64,000 nt of DNA from Ecdyonurus torrentis (taxonomy: Eukaryota; Arthropoda; Insecta; Ephemeroptera; Heptageniidae), in the NCBI GenBank assembly GCA_949318235.1, contig OX439127.1:16611756-16675755 (forward strand), written 5' to 3'. The notes beneath the pieces were generated by a model. That model ran no database searches and was not told the origin of the DNA. It saw only the letters and a list, made by a program, of their open reading frames with translations. Shown here one piece after another: positions 1 through 23,286 of the stretch (positions are counted from its first letter, which is position 1; the number at the start of each line of letters is the position of its first letter). Made by a program: the position numbers and the translations under genes.

Positions 1-1
1 T

Positions 2-67
<66 letters not shown>

Positions 68-1071
68 CCTTTATCATTTCTAATACATTCAAACTTTTTA
101 ATACGTTTAAGTCAATTGGGCAGGAACGACTTACATATTTTCAAATGACAGCTTTTGAAAATAAACTCTTCAGAAATTTTTTTTAATAAGGACTGCAAAT
201 TAAAAATTGTAATATATAACTTTTTTCTCTCTCTTAATTCTAGGAAAAATTCAAATTGACTGCAACCACCTTTTATGTTAGTATTAAGTTATGATAAATT
301 TTAACTCAAACTTTTTTTTTTAAATCTTTCTAAAGTTGAATTGTTTACTAATTTGATACAAGATTATTATCACCATCAAATTTTAATAAAAATTAATATT
401 TAAAAAGTTGGCCAAGGAGGGCAAATCTCTCCAAAAATGCGCTCGAAAAATAAAATTACCTTTGAAAAAGTAAAAGTAAAGTTTAACTGAAAAATTTCAA
501 ACGTATAAAGAAAGTTCCAAAGGTTTTACTTTTTTTTTTCCTTATGAAATAAAAAGTTTAAATATTTCTTATTTGTGGTTTCTTACGGTTTTTTTCTAAA
601 AAAAAAAAAAAGAAAAGAAAGAAAAAAAAAAAAGACTTTAATAAAACCAAGAATATTTGCAAGTATTTCCTCAATCCGGACGATATCTTGTGTTTAAATA
701 CTTTTGTATATTATTATTATAAAATAATAATGAAAATGGTGCTCGGTATTCCATAGAGAGAAATATAACAAACATAAAATAGAAAATGAAGCAGACAAAA
801 GCTAGAAATTTCATTGGTTCTTACCCGTTCAACTTGTTTTATACTCGCTAAAATGTATTATACTGTGTCTGTGGTTATAAATTCTAAAGCTATATAAAGA
901 TATAAATTTTCATTAAATTACCTTAACTTTATGTAAACCTCAATTTAAATTATAATAAAAAATATTAAATTATATTACCATTTAAGAAAATATAATATAC
1001 ACATATTAAATTTAAACAATATAGAAGCTATAATATCAATATAAATTTTCATATAATATTAAATCACTGAC
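1..1071. other. AT-rich intronic or intergenic sequence at left edge
   Basis: Begins with a (TA)n tract (about 6-66) followed by A- and T-rich DNA. It should contain intron 5 of the DEG/ENaC gene. I looked for a sixth minus-strand exon with good splice sites and found none. Confidence 0.6.
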
Positions 1072-10015
<8,944 letters not shown>

Positions 10016-13000
10016 TTAATTCAAAGTACTGTTCACAAACACTACTCACATCTATTTAAGTTTGTATAAATACATATAATATAATATAATATAAAAAATC
10101 GAATAATGATGTTGTTGTGTATCTGCATTATAAAATTAAAGTAAATATAATGCAGTTATTATTAATATTAGAAATATGCAAAATACATTAAGATAAAATA
10201 AAAATGATAATAGAAACGAGATCAGTCAAATATATTATACTTACATTTTTAATCTTAAAAATATATCGCAACAAAGTGCATTAAATTTAACTACAGATAT
10301 AATCTGAGTGCTTGTATTATGAGTAATGCAAACTTTAATGTCCATTTTATACATTAAACGAAATAATAATAGTAATAAAAAAAAAAAGTAGATATACTTT
10401 AAACAAACAAATGGAATATAACTTTAAAGGCGACAGTAAACTGTTTTATTATGTCATTTTCAACTAACATTTTAACTATTTCTATATATACATGCAAAGT
10501 ATATTATGAAATAGACAACATTTACACCATAATAATCATGCACATATACTATATGGTATTTTATTTATTTATTTAATGTTACTGTAGTTGTAATTGAGTT
10601 AATCTAAAATGAAATGTTCCGCTTTATTTCTATAACATACAAAATGTGATAAATAGACCAAATAATATTAATAAATGGCTTTTAGAGGCCACAAAAGGTA
10701 TACAGTATACACCCACTTGCGTGGTCCTCAGACATAACAAAATTAATAAATAATAATATAATTAATTAACAAATAAATATTTATGAAAACTTCTTTAAAG
10801 AATGAAACTCATAGGTTAATAAATGTCATCGTAATAAAGTTAAAAAAAAAAATCCTGACTTTGATTTTATGGCAGTAAAATTTAATATAGATTATAATTT
10901 ATAAATAAAAAGAAAAAAAAAGTTTTATATCTCAAGGTTATCATGATGCCCATCCCTAACAATTAAATACGCTATCATATGAGGATCAATAGTGATAAGC
11001 AAAATTGATACACTTTAAAGTTTGAGTCTTCGGTACGTATTACTTTGTTATTGTACTTTATCACCATTGATTCGTGGTACATACACAACACAAATTAAAC
11101 AAGTACTGTATATACCTGAAAAAAAGTGAAAAAAATATATTTTTTATATTCAAAATTTAGAATCCCACCATTTATAAAAAAAATATATATAATTGGCTGT
11201 GCAAATAATTAAAAAAAAAAAATCAAAAGAATACATTTTTCCTTGTAGAACCGTAACCCAATAAAAGTGCACTTATCTCACATCATCAAGTTATTGAAAA
11301 TCTTGTTAAAATTTACATTGAATATTTTTAAAAGTATCCAATATCTAAATTATAATAATGAGCTTAAAGTAAATATTAAAAATTAATAATCTTATTATTA
11401 ATGATATTATTATTCATGTAGCATCATTACTACAAAATTATAAATAATAATTCATCAATAATAGTTTAACTTTAAATATTTAATGTTATATTAAATATCA
11501 TTAATATAAATTTTGAAATTAATAGTATATTACATGGTGAACTTGTATAATAATAATAATAATAACAATAGTATGTGTAGGGTACCTTAGTATGGTAATT
11601 TTGATTATTCTAAATTATATTCCATATTTCAATCTACGTAAACAAATAATAATACTGCAATATGATTATCATGGTAATTTACTGTATCTGTGGTAAGCCA
11701 AGAATTCCAAAAAATGGATTCAAAATTTTTGCAAATATAAGTTTGTATGTGGTAACATCAATGTTAAAGAGCATTTTTTTTCTTTTTTTTTTCTTCTTCT
11801 TTTTTTTTTTTTTTATAAATTGTATATATTAATATATATAAAAAAAGAAGAAAAAAAATCCAATAAAATACTGCCTATGGCAAGTCTCATTTTATACCGT
11901 ATATAAAATATATGAGCACCACGTAAATTGATTTATTTGATGCGTGTTCATTGTAGTGAACTAATATGATGATCTAGCCGCATAACATTAAATCGCAAGT
12001 TTAGAAACTTGCTTTCATATTTAGCTAGTATTTTCAAAAGCTTGAAGAATCTACGTAACACTAAAATATAATATATACATAAAAAAAAAAACTAAAGAAA
12101 TTTACTAGTATAATTTTAAAGGAGGGATTCTTCCGAAATTAATTTCTGTTGCCTTATAGTTTGATACTATTACAGAAAATAAATGAGAACCATTTTCTTT
12201 TATGAGTATTCTTCTCTACTTTAAAACATGTACATACAAAAGAAAAGTTTCATTTTATTATTAGGATAGTAATTTAAACGAAGTTCTAAAATTTATTAAT
12301 GTTGTGGTAAGCAATTAAAAATATAAATGTTCATTTAGTTTTGAAATAATGTTTGTTTTTTACATTTTCTTAATTAAAGAATCTCTTAATTATTACATTT
12401 TTAACAGTAAATTGAAAATCATCATCAAAACCTCGTGTTGTTCAGTATTCTAAAAATACTTTATGGAACTTCATATATATATATAAGTCAAAAGATATTC
12501 AAGAGTTTTATTAATTTATTATAATACTGTCTCCCAAGAAATATTGTTATCATTACATTGTTCGTTCTTTATCCTTAATATTTCAAAGATATTGATTACA
12601 AGTCTATTGTGTAGGCAACCAATTTTAAATTTATTACGTTGCAAAGTTTGTCGGAATATTTTCAATGTAAAAATACGAGCGGTGGTAAAATGCTCAAATT
12701 ACAATAATGATCCAATGTGTATAATCTTGACAACATAATATGCATATTATGGATCATCCACTATAGAATTATATTATTTAAAAAATAAATAAAAATGTAC
12801 TAGCTTCCAAATAAAAATATCAAATAGTAAAGTCATAATCGTGTGCACAATTTTTATGAATTGTTACCTTTTTTTTTTATCAATGTTGCAGTGAAGCGTG
12901 ACTCTCTCTTTTTTTTTTTTTTTTTTTTTTTCTGCACGTAATTTTGATAGTGTCAAAAATGTGTAGATAAGACATGAAATGAAACAAGCTTCGGTCTATA

Positions 13001-13036
13001 AGAAGAACGACGAGGATTTTACTTCACTGTGTAAAT
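10016..13036. other. Intergenic region between the channel gene and GILT gene 1
   Basis: Should hold divergent promoters, because the two genes point away from each other. About 10016-10070 probably transcribes as channel 5' UTR. The rest is AT-rich with short TAA and homopolymer runs, including a T-run at about 12909-12931 shortly upstream of GILT gene 1. I see no reading frame with gene-like features. Confidence 0.5.
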
Positions 13037-13261
13037 ATGTCACGCCTTCAAGTTTGCCTCTTTGCATTTGTATTGGCTTTAGCCTCAGCTCAGGTATTTA
13101 TTTCAAAGAATCTTTTTTTCCCCTTGAGTTTGACAATTTGATTTGTATTCTCTGCAATTTTGGATTTATTTACATCATATATGTATCAAAGTTTTATTTT
13201 TTATAATAATATATTATATTGTTATTGGATAACATATTATAATTTATTCAAATCTGAACAC

Positions 13262-13297
<36 letters not shown>

Positions 13298-13328
13298 ACA
13301 TATATACATACACACTCACACACACACT

Positions 13329-13380
<52 letters not shown>

Positions 13381-14466
13381 GTAGAAAACAAACATTGCAC
13401 GTATTGTGGAGCAATATTGAATTTATAATTAAATTTATTTTATCATTTTATTTATATATTAATTAAAAAAATAGATTTTTGTTTGCTTTTGTACAAAAAA
13501 TTTTTTGAGTGAAAAATACCAGCATTTCATTTTATAATTTTCAAACAAATATTTTGCTTTACTGATTAGTGATTACGATTTTGCACATGGAAATTTAAAT
13601 TTCAGTTAACGTTATTCTAACTAGTTTATTCTTTTATTTGTTGATACGTGTAATTGAGTGGTGAAGAACTTAAATGTGCATATTAAAAAAATGCAATTAA
13701 CTGTAGTATAATGTTATTGTATATGATATATTGGTAAATAAGTAATTATTCCATTTTTGAGTTGTGAAAAAAATACTTCTCATAGTTCACAATTTCTGTA
13801 TTTAAACTTTGATTTGCATTTATTAGTTTTTTTATTTTTTATTTTAACGCAATACCTTGAAGATGACAATCTAGTCAGGTGTATAAAATGTAGATATGAT
13901 GGTGCAATAAAAAGTGTAATATACAGTAAAAATAACAAAAGTTTCATTTGTCTTGTGTAGGAGAAGGCACCTACCACAGTGTCCATCTACTATGAGTCAT
14001 TGTGTCCTGACAGCATTCGGTTCATCAAGGATCAGTTCACTCCCACGTACCGCATCTTGGGCTCCGAGAATATCATCATAGATTACTTACCTTACGGCAA
14101 GGCCACCGTAAGACACAAAAATGACATACTTATTGAAATTCAAATTTATAAAGAAAAAAATTGCAAGAAGATGAAAAAAAAAAAAAAAAAAAAAAAAAAT
14201 CTTGCACGTGTTCCTTAATTCTACAATTCATGATGTATATCCATTGATTAAAAAATGTATATTAATATTCATTATAGAAAATCAACACATGATTACAATC
14301 CAATAGCTCTTCAAGCAACAAAAGAGGGCTAGAAAACAGCACGCTCTTTTTTAGTGTTCCATTTTCTGTTAGTATCAATAAATGAAGCCTTTATATGAAT
14401 TAAAAAAAAAAAAAAAAAAAAAAGCTGATAATTAAGAAAATTCAAATTCACTATTCGTCTAATTAA

Positions 14467-14530
<64 letters not shown>

Positions 14531-17500
14531 ATTTTTCTCTCTTTTGATCAAAAGACAAGTCAATTCTCTTGATTTTTTTTTCATTCGTATAAAATGCTTT
14601 GAATTGAATACCCTTATGAAACATCCGTTTCATTTTAATTAGATCTTCTTTTACTTCATTATAGTTATAGAAGAGATAGTTTAAAAAAAAAATGCTTGTG
14701 TTATATTACAGCACGTGCTAGGCGGTGACAACCAATGGACCTTCACATGCCAGCATGGTGCTGAGGAATGCCGTGGTAACAAGAACCAAGCATGTGCTCT
14801 CAAGTACATTACTGATCCTGATATGCAAGTGGAGTTCATCAACTGTGTGATGAGTGCATCGTATCCTCCCGATGCAGGACAATCCGTGAGTTAAATAAAA
14901 CTGATAACCACTATCAGCACCTAAAATGTTACAATAATTATATATAATTATCATGACATTCGTATACTGTGACATAGTTATTTGAAATGTTGAAAAATAT
15001 GAAGCATTTAAAATAACCGTATTTCTTATTGTTTTAAAAAAAAGTATGATAGTACAGAACTTAAAATATTAAAATGCTATATTGTATACAGTATTTTTTT
15101 ACATATAAAATAATTTAATTTAAAACGTTATTTATTTGTTTGTTTTTCTGTATATTATTAAAATTTCAATTTAAACTGAATTGGTATAAAATATTTCCAT
15201 TGATTTTTGTATTGTTGTGACGTTGACAGTGCGCCTCCCAGCTGGGCATCAACTACTCTCCCATTCAGACCTGCTCAGACTCTACTGAGGGTGACCTTTT
15301 GCTGGTCGCTTATGGTGACCGTACTCACAGTCTAACACCCACTATCACCTTCGTGCCAACCATTGTCTATGATGGGGTAGGTAGCAAGAAATAGCACATA
15401 TTTCTCATTTGCATAACATACTGATCTTTTCTAATTATAGTAAATGGAATCTAATATAATATGCACAGTAATAATATAATACACAATACAAAAACTTTAC
15501 GTTAAGCTTCTTTTAAAAAAAAAGTGATCAATAGAATATTTTTTATTGAAAGTCATGACTTCATTTCATTTTCCGTTATTAGGAAAATATTCTCAAAAAC
15601 ATGTACGCATAGGAACAATCTTGTTTTATACATTATCAAAAATAATTTTTAAGTTGTAGTTGGAATTAAGGCAAAATTTTATTTTAAATACAAAAATTTA
15701 ATACAAAATATCAATTAATCTAGCTAGATACGTAATAGAAATAAATGTTTTGTCATAACATAAATAATAACTTGAATTATATTATAATGTTCAAATATAC
15801 ACACTAGAATAAAATTTGATAATTCGTTGATGATTAAAGATGACACAAAATAATGAGGAAAACTACAAAAAAAAAATTAGCGGGTAATTTTATTTCATAT
15901 TCTAAAAGAGGACATTGCCCTGAATCGATACATATGTGAATTTCTAATTTTTGAGTTCATTTAGTATTTTTAATTATTTTTTGAACGTCGCGAAATGACG
16001 TCACAGGCTGCACCTTATGCATGTGGGCATAGGAAAATGTTGTAGCCTGTGACGTTATTTCGCGACTTTAAAAAAAGTAATTATAAAATACTTTATGAAC
16101 TAAAAAATTAGAAATTCACATATCAATCGATTCAGGACAATGTACTCTTTCAGAATATGCAATAAAATTGCCCCTTAAATTTTTGTTAGTCTTCCTCATT
16201 CAAACACGTGTATCCAGACGTTATTGGTTTATAAGAATAATATTTCTTTATTGACCCAAGCAGTTCACAGTAACATTATGTTACAACAAGCGTTGCTCTT
16301 GTCAACCATTTACAATAAGTTATAATGAAATATATATTATATAAAAATACATACATTGTCAATAAAACATTCAAAAACAAGAAATAGGATATTATACTGA
16401 GTGAAATTTTTTTTTTAAAAACATACAAATATATTAACTAAAGAAGTGAAACAAAATATAGTAATTAATATTGTTTAATCAGTATACAACTGTATATTTG
16501 AATATGTAGTATGCATCAGTACATCAATATAATGTATTTTTGAACTGGGGTCATAAAATTCAGCTTAATACGAGGGTCATTCAAAAAGTTCGCGGACTAC
16601 CATACAAAAATTTTAAATATCCAAAAATTAAATTTTGTAATAGAATTAGTGTTATTTTAGTAGATTGTCCCTAAATTTTCAGCTGGCTGTGTTCATTTTT
16701 TTTAAGCTTTATAGCCGTTTCAGTAAAGGTCCGAAAAAACGCGCTATTTTACGTTTTGTAGAACTTTGCAGAACTCTAAAATTTAGCCTACTTGCCCGAT
16801 TAAAATTTTTCTTGGGTCATTTTGTTCCTTTAAAGTTAGTGCATCAATACTGTAAATATCAATTTTATATCAAAAATAAAACCCATTTAAATTGGACTCG
16901 TCCGAAAAATTCATGAAAAACAACAATGTCCATTTTTTGTCAAAATGCGGCAGCCTCTTTTCAAGTTAATTTTGTGTTCATGATTTAGACTGAACATGCA
17001 AGTTACGCACACAAAACAAAAGTTTGAAATGTACTCTTTCAAATAATGTTAAAACCAAGATGTTATTTTAAATTTGAGGTAACAATATTATGCATAATAC
17101 AAAATAAGTGCAAATTGTCATGGTAACAGAAGGCTATACTTTGAAGCTTCCTTTATCACACTAAAAATTCACTTTTTTAGACTTTTAGTAGTTGAAATTA
17201 AAATATATTTTGTCCTTAATATTTGTATATAAACTGCAAATATGTATCTTTTGATGCTAAGTTTTTACAGCACATTCAACTTTACGACAAGTGCATTGAT
17301 ATGCACTATTTTTCATTTTCTAGGACCTTACTTCACTTAAAGTAGAATCCTGAAGTCATGCCGCATGCTTGAAGGCTGAAAATTTAACCCTGATCTATTG
17401 AAATGTGTCCCATAGTTGGCCAGTAGTTACTTTTTTTCTAGGTGGTACATTTATATGGTAGTCCGCGAACTTTTTGAATGACCCTCGTAATATTCTTTAA

Positions 17501-17709
17501 ATATCAATAAATTTTTCAGCGGTTCCGGAATAAAGTGTCTTAGCAAATAATACTGAAGTATAAAAAGCTCAAAACTTCAAGTAAAATGTGTACTTTGATT
17601 TAATTTTCAGGTATTTGATCAGAATGATCAAAATGAGTCTTTGAGTAATTTCATGAGTGTGGTGTGCCGTCATATTGACCCCCGACCTTCAGAGTGCCCA
17701 GCTCTGTAA
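13037..17709 (+). CDS. GILT-family lysosomal thiol reductase, gene 1 (5 exons, complete)
   Basis: GILT (gamma-interferon-inducible lysosomal thiol reductase) proteins are secreted or lysosomal enzymes that reduce protein disulfides at acid pH. Exons 13037-13093, 13961-14107, 14712-14885, 15230-15376 and 17611-17709 join, all in phase 0, into 207 residues. Exon 1 is a signal peptide (MSRLQVCLFAFVLALASAQ). Exon 2 carries the active-site region YYESLCPDS. Exon 3 carries the family signature CQHGAEECRGNKNQAC, an exact match to CQHG-x2-EC-x2-N-x4-C. Exon 4 has FVPTIVYDG and a possible glycosylation site NYS. Exon 5 ends SECPAL. The active site is CPDS, so the second cysteine of the vertebrate CXXC is serine. 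This limits the confidence of a full reductase activity. The start is the only ATG giving a signal peptide. A poly(A) signal lies 37 bases after the stop. Intron 4 is enlarged by two mobile elements. Confidence 0.96.
13266..13378. repeat. Compound (TA)n-(CA)n-(TA)n microsatellite
   Basis: TA repeats at about 13266-13293 and 13343-13378 flank a CACACT/CA-rich block. It lies in intron 1 of GILT gene 1. Confidence 0.95.
14469..14528. repeat. (CT)n microsatellite
   Basis: About 30 CT units in intron 2 of GILT gene 1. A poly(A) run lies just upstream at about 14401-14423. Confidence 0.97.
15852..16200. mobile_element. Foldback MITE, about 349 bp, in GILT gene 1 intron 4
   Basis: The left arm starts AATGAGGAAAACTA and the right arm ends TTAGTCTTCCTCATT, its imperfect inverse. 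The arms pair for roughly 160 bases, through CCTGAATCGATACATATG on the left and CATATCAATCGATTCAGG on the right. They meet around CGCGAAATGACGTCACAGG and CCTGTGACGTTATTTCGCG. No coding potential. It resembles family A only in having a TGACGTCA motif at the inner end of the arms. Confidence 0.88.
16571..17487. mobile_element. Mariner/Tc1-type TIR element, about 917 bp, apparently non-autonomous
   Basis: Perfect inverted ends of about 30 bases begin CGAGGGTCATTCAAAAAGTT and continue CGCGGACTACC, with the exact inverse at the right end. Both ends are flanked by TA (16569-16570 and 17488-17489), the target duplication of Tc1/mariner elements. An interior open frame (16665-16916) has no motif I recognise as transposase, and the interior is shorter than a typical mariner transposase gene. 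It is inserted in intron 4 of GILT gene 1. The near-identical ends suggest fairly recent mobility. Confidence 0.85.
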
Positions 17710-17745
17710 TGACAAAGTGGTGACCAATGATATTATTTTTTTTTA

Positions 17746-17751
17746 AATAAA
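17746..17751 (+). promoter_or_regulatory. Poly(A) signal of GILT gene 1
   Basis: AATAAA lies 37 bases after the TAA stop in an A/T-rich 3' UTR. Confidence 0.6.
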
Positions 17752-20255
17752 AAATATATGCAATAATAATAAATAATTATCAAAATATTATACTTTCTAT
17801 TTATTTTACCCAATCCTAGCATTATAAAGTATTTATAGAGAACAAAATGATATTAAAAAATAATGTAAAAAAGTCATAAGAATATAAATAAAGTTGTATT
17901 AAAAAGAGTGAAAAATATTATACAAATGTGGTTAGTTTTTAAATTTTAGTTGAAAAATATAAGGTTAAAAAAAAAAACGCGATCAAAAAGATATATAAAA
18001 GCAATATAGAAGATACAATAACACAAATTTAAAACAAACTTTATTTTGACACCTCGAGATAAATGTTTTAAAAGCAAACGATATAATGAAGCATCAATTT
18101 ACAGGTGAGTGAAGCAGCACAAAGTGTCTCACGGACTCTATACTATATATATAAACTGCTAAACTAAACATCAGTTACTGCGGTCGCTGCTTTAGTCAAT
18201 ATTTAGTCTCTTGTTTGTAACAATATAAACACAGAATGTTTTCTTTTACTGCTGTACCTCAAGCTGTTTGTCTCGGCAACTAATTTTAAAAGGAATAAAC
18301 ACAAATGAAAAGAGAGAGAGAAAAAAAAACAACGTATAATGAGCGCGAATTAATAAAATATAATACTCTAATGGAATGTAACTGATAAAACTAGTTTAAG
18401 AACAGTGTTTATTTTTCATGTTAAAATATTGTTTTACTTTTTCGAATTTATATTTCTGCACATAACTTAAATTCATAATATATCCTGTGTTACAGATTTA
18501 TTATATAAATAATATATTTTATGCTATGGTATACTGATACGATGTCAGAAATGAATATTCAACCAATAACATACACTGCCCACGCGATTTTATATAGCTT
18601 TGCCTGGACAATGAATGTTTTATATAAACCTCAGTGGTTTTGTGTATACGGACATAGTAATTCAGCAAACTGTCAGTCAAATTAAAAATTACTTAACAGA
18701 ACAAAGAACGATAAGAAATTTAGTTCTACATAGGTTTCAGTACTTTCAGTATTGAGTTCTTAAAACTCAAGTTTTCATTTTTTCTTTTCCATGTTAAAGT
18801 GCAATTTGACGTTGCGTATATACAGTGAGTTATGGCGAACGGTTATTACATGCCTCTGTGGAAGATATTTTAAATAAGACGCTCAGATTTATTAGTCCAT
18901 ATTTTTGTAGGCAAACTGATACACTATAGCCAGAAGCAGAGGCATTGATAAAGTATGTTCATACAAGTATCGATCGTACGTGTTTTTTTTTTCCTCTCTC
19001 GCACTCTCTACACCAAAAACTTATTAAGATGTCTAAGATTTTGAAGAGGAAATTAAAAATTAATATTTTATATTTTCTAAAAGTGTAATATGAAGTATTG
19101 AATTTAGTAATAGATGTATTATAATTCTATAATGTACGTTCCTTTTTTTTTTTTTTTCTCTATCTTGTAAAATTCAATAAAATGAATTAAATTAAATACA
19201 TAGGTTGTTTATGCTACATTTTGTTTTGAAATTTTCATTTTCAATTTAACTCATTAAATAGTTTATTTCAAACTGTAAAAAGGGAGTTAGTATTACGAGT
19301 AAAATTTTAGTAATTATTATATTTTATCAAGCATACCATTCAAATGATGAAATCCTGCAGATATGCAAATAATAAATGGAGCAACTAATTAATATACTGT
19401 ACCAGTTAGCTGTTTCGATTTTTTTTTCTTTCTTTCTTTTTTAATAATAGAAAATTTAGTTCACTTATCAAAAAAACAACTAACGGTGATAATTGTGCTA
19501 TCAGTTAAAAAAAATAGCACAATTGTTTTGAATCATACAAATAATGCAAAAACAGCAATTTACGTGTAATCAAACAAAGGAATCAAAATAATTGTACCGA
19601 GTTTATTATTTCCATCCTAATTTAATGTACATTGCTGTATACACCATTTATACATATATAGCAAACTATGTCATTATTGATAAGACAAATCAAATTATTA
19701 AAAATTACCACTATATACGTATAGAAATTATCAAAGCCTTTGTCATAAAAATACCCCTATACATAGTTTATAAAATAGCATGTAATACAATATTTATAAA
19801 ACCTTTTCATGTATGTAATATTGTGTATAATTTATATAAATAATTCAAATATTAATTATCTGTTACATAAAAACCATTTAATTAAATTCCAATTTAATTG
19901 GTCTTGTTTTTTTTTTTTTTGGGAGGGTTCATAATTAATGTAATACTATATAATGATGGATATAATTGGAAATAGGTAACAATAAATGAATTTTTAGTCA
20001 TGGTAACTTTTTATATTTCAATTTTTCAGCTACATTTGGTTATTGTGGTGTTTGTTCTACATGATTACATAATGCTGCTTCCTATACGTACAATATTTAT
20101 TATTGTTATAGATCGATTTATATAAATATACAAATATACATAGTTGTGGCAACTTATGCAGATAAACAAAATTGTGATATTTAATTAAATAAATTGGATG
20201 TGTCATGTTATATCTTAACGCTGAATGAAATATTATATTATGTTTCTATCTGTAG

Positions 20256-20257
<2 letters not shown>

Positions 20258-20352
<95 letters not shown>

Positions 20353-20384
20353 ATATATATATTTTTTTTATATATATATATAAT
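20258..20384. repeat. (TA)n microsatellite with small interruptions
   Basis: About 84 bp of TA, then further TA blocks interrupted by TT and by a short T-run. Confidence 0.96.
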
Positions 20385-20769
20385 TTTCATTGTTCCTTGA
20401 AAAATTTATAATTATTTACATTTTGGTACTTGAAAACATATTTCAGATAAATTTCTATCGAAGTTTTTAAATACTCATTGTTTAACTTTTTCTATAGACC
20501 TACTCTTTTTCTGTCTCTCACTCACTCACTCACTCATTTTTTTTTTCATACAAATTAAAATGTACGTCAAAGTTATTGAACTAAAACAATCCATACTTAA
20601 CAACTTCATAATTAATTATTTCTTTGAAGAAGAACAAGAAAAAAAGTTTAAAAGCATTGGCAATAAAAAAAAATTCTCGTTTGAGCATGATTGGTGGTCA
20701 GTCATTGTGCATTTATAATAATGGTATTAATATTCCATAAGAGACACTTCATCAACCATGTGATGTGAT

Positions 20770-20774
<5 letters not shown>

Positions 20775-20867
<93 letters not shown>

Positions 20868-20875
20868 GTGTGTGT
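20775..20875. repeat. (TA)n-(TG)n compound microsatellite
   Basis: About 90 bp of TA ending in TGTGTGTGTG. Confidence 0.96.
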
Positions 20876-21962
20876 GTTTTAATTTAAATAAATTTTTACA
20901 TTGATAAAAAAATAATAATTGATCATAAAAAATTTAAAAAAAAAACTAACAATATGTCTCCGAGGCTCATATTGTTTACTAAATAAATTTGTCCCGTGAT
21001 TCACTTCGTTCTAATGCATGTTAATTTCATTATAAAAAATTTATATTGATAAAGCCGCAGATAACATACTATGCTCTATTATATACCCTATAATTAAATT
21101 TCCATAGTTTGCGTAATGTAAAATGCTTCTAAAACGTGATATACCTCTCGAGCTGCATTTTCCATACTAATCAAAATATTTGATAATTAATATTATATAC
21201 ATAATATTGGTTGTTTATCTAATCATTGGAATGGTTCCTCATCCACATTGTTGGAATGCAAAGTTAAACATGCTTATATACTTTACACCTAATGAAATGC
21301 GACTAATCATGCAATATTGTAAGTTTCCTCATTACGGAAAACATAAATTTCAGAAACTATTCACTTACATACGAGAATTTACATAGAAGTAACTCTTCAG
21401 TATAAACCAATAACTTGGTTGAAATAAGTTAAAAGAGTAATTCGTTAACACGTTAGTATATAAGCGTAATAATTTCTTCAGCGGTAAATGGTTAGCTATC
21501 TTTAGATCTTAAAAATCTTTGTATAAATAGCTATAACAAATTTATTATAAAAAAAGTCTAAATAGTAACACGTTGGTTTCTTTTTTCCGTGAAAATAAAT
21601 TTTAATTTCACTGAAAGATTTTCTGGATTTTGAAAATAATTATATAATTCATTCAAAGAAAGCCAGCTATATTAACTATTAAGTAGTTACTAAGTATATA
21701 ATAATGATATCCGAGATGTTAATCCTGCGAATAAAATATTTTATAAAACTAACAGGTATACCATAATAACTGGTAATAATTAATATGCTGCTTGGATTGC
21801 TTGAGTTTATTAAATTATCTAAAGAAATCACTGCACCTTATTATATTATGTTTTAAAATATTATTTGAACGTGATTGAACAGTGACGTCACTAAAATTTG
21901 GTTTAATTATTGTTAATTATTTTGTGTATGTACATAAAATGTAATTAGTTTTACCTGCAATA

Positions 21963-22292
21963 TTAAAGACGTAGAACATCTCGAACCCAAAACATTTCTA
22001 ATATCCTAACACACCTAAATATCAACGTTTTGATTTGGCCGCAGTCATTGATTTCTCATTTATTTTCCATTCACAAAATGGCAGCTGCGGGTTTATGACG
22101 TCACAGCTCACTGGTTTACGCGCGCGGAAACAGGCGAGCTGTGACGTCATATACCCGCATCTGCTATTTCGTGAATGGAAAATAAATGAGAAATCAATGA
22201 CTCCGGCCAAATCAACGTTGATTTTCAGGTATGTTAGGATATTATACAAACATTTTGTTTTGTTTTTTGTTCAAGTTGTTCTACGCCTTTAA
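21963..22292. mobile_element. Foldback MITE, family A copy 2 (about 330 bp, well preserved)
   Basis: Inverted arms run from TTAAAGACGTAGAAC at the left edge to GTTCTACGCCTTTAA at the right. The inner arms pair through ATCAACG, GATTTGGCC, CATTGATTTCTCATTTATTT and ATGACGTCACAGCTC. The small loop holds a CGCGCG run. The sequence shares long stretches with 1469-1742. Open frames in both directions arise from the hairpin symmetry and are not genes. Confidence 0.9.
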
Positions 22293-22828
22293 GAAAAATC
22301 TCATCAAAATACTTACTCAAGTACAATTATTATGGGACCTCATTTGTTTCAAACTCACTCCATATTCAAATATTAAATTTACTCAAAATACAACTAAATA
22401 AATAATCGTAAAAGCAACGAGTATACACATTGTAAGATAAACCTAATGTAATATGAAATTTAACTCAATTGCCTTATGAAAATACTAAGCATTGATATGT
22501 AAAGTTCAATGGACACAATACACCGTTAACACCATGAAATAAAGTTTCATATCACAGTGTGTGTACAAACTCAAATTTTAATACATAGAACCTCGTAAAT
22601 TTTATGCTTGAAATATTACAGAACAAAAGCCAAATAAATTTAGCAGTGGATATAAAATTTTAAAAATCCAATCAAAAATCTAGAGAAGTTATACATAGGA
22701 GTATGTATAGAAGGGCAGATCAATATTATTTGTTAATAAAAGTAAACGAACTCACGGTGTGATTGTGGAGTGCGTATAATTAATTGTATCGCATAGCTTG
22801 ATGTTTACATAAAACTCTTTTATGTCTC

Positions 22829-22833
<5 letters not shown>

Positions 22834-22924
<91 letters not shown>
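22834..22924. repeat. (TA)n microsatellite
   Basis: About 90 bp of uninterrupted TA. Confidence 0.97.
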
Positions 22925-22926
<2 letters not shown>

Positions 22927-23286
22927 TGCGATATCAATTAATGTCAATAAAAATAATGATTGATTCGTTAGATGTGGTTGTTGCGCTCTCTATATAAAAC
23001 AATTTTCACGTTATACCCATTATACTTTATGTCAAGAATACACGAGTTCCACTTCATTTATTGTTCTTTATTCAATAATATTATATAAAAATAAGTAACT
23101 GTTTTCATACAATAATACTGTAATTTTGTTTGTTTTGTTTGAACATTATACTTAAGATATAGATCTATAGTAGAACCTTATAAAGAAATAAATATAAGTT
23201 TATTGATCAGAAGATGGAATATAGTATAATAATAGATCTTGTCATACAATAACGCAAACACATTCAAACAAACAAAATATTTACAA

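Larger units (their letters stand above)
17752..21962. other. Intergenic AT-rich DNA without a supported gene
   Basis: Contains (TA)n tracts at about 20258-20384 and 20775-20864, T-runs and scattered short open frames with no motif, signal peptide or splice partner. I see nothing to annotate as a gene. Confidence 0.55.

Noticed and set aside
10981..11100. Weak inverted repeat around GATCAATAGTGATAA and TTATCACCATTGATTC
   Set aside because: Short and with many mismatches; in DNA this AT-rich it may be chance.
16665..16916. 83-codon frame inside the mariner-like element
   Set aside because: No transposase motif and no similarity I can see; likely chance in an AT-rich interior.
22022..22292. 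Overlapping open frames of 75 and 85 codons on opposite strands
   Set aside because: Produced by the symmetry of the foldback MITE; the two proteins are near copies of each other and have no start context or homology I recognise.
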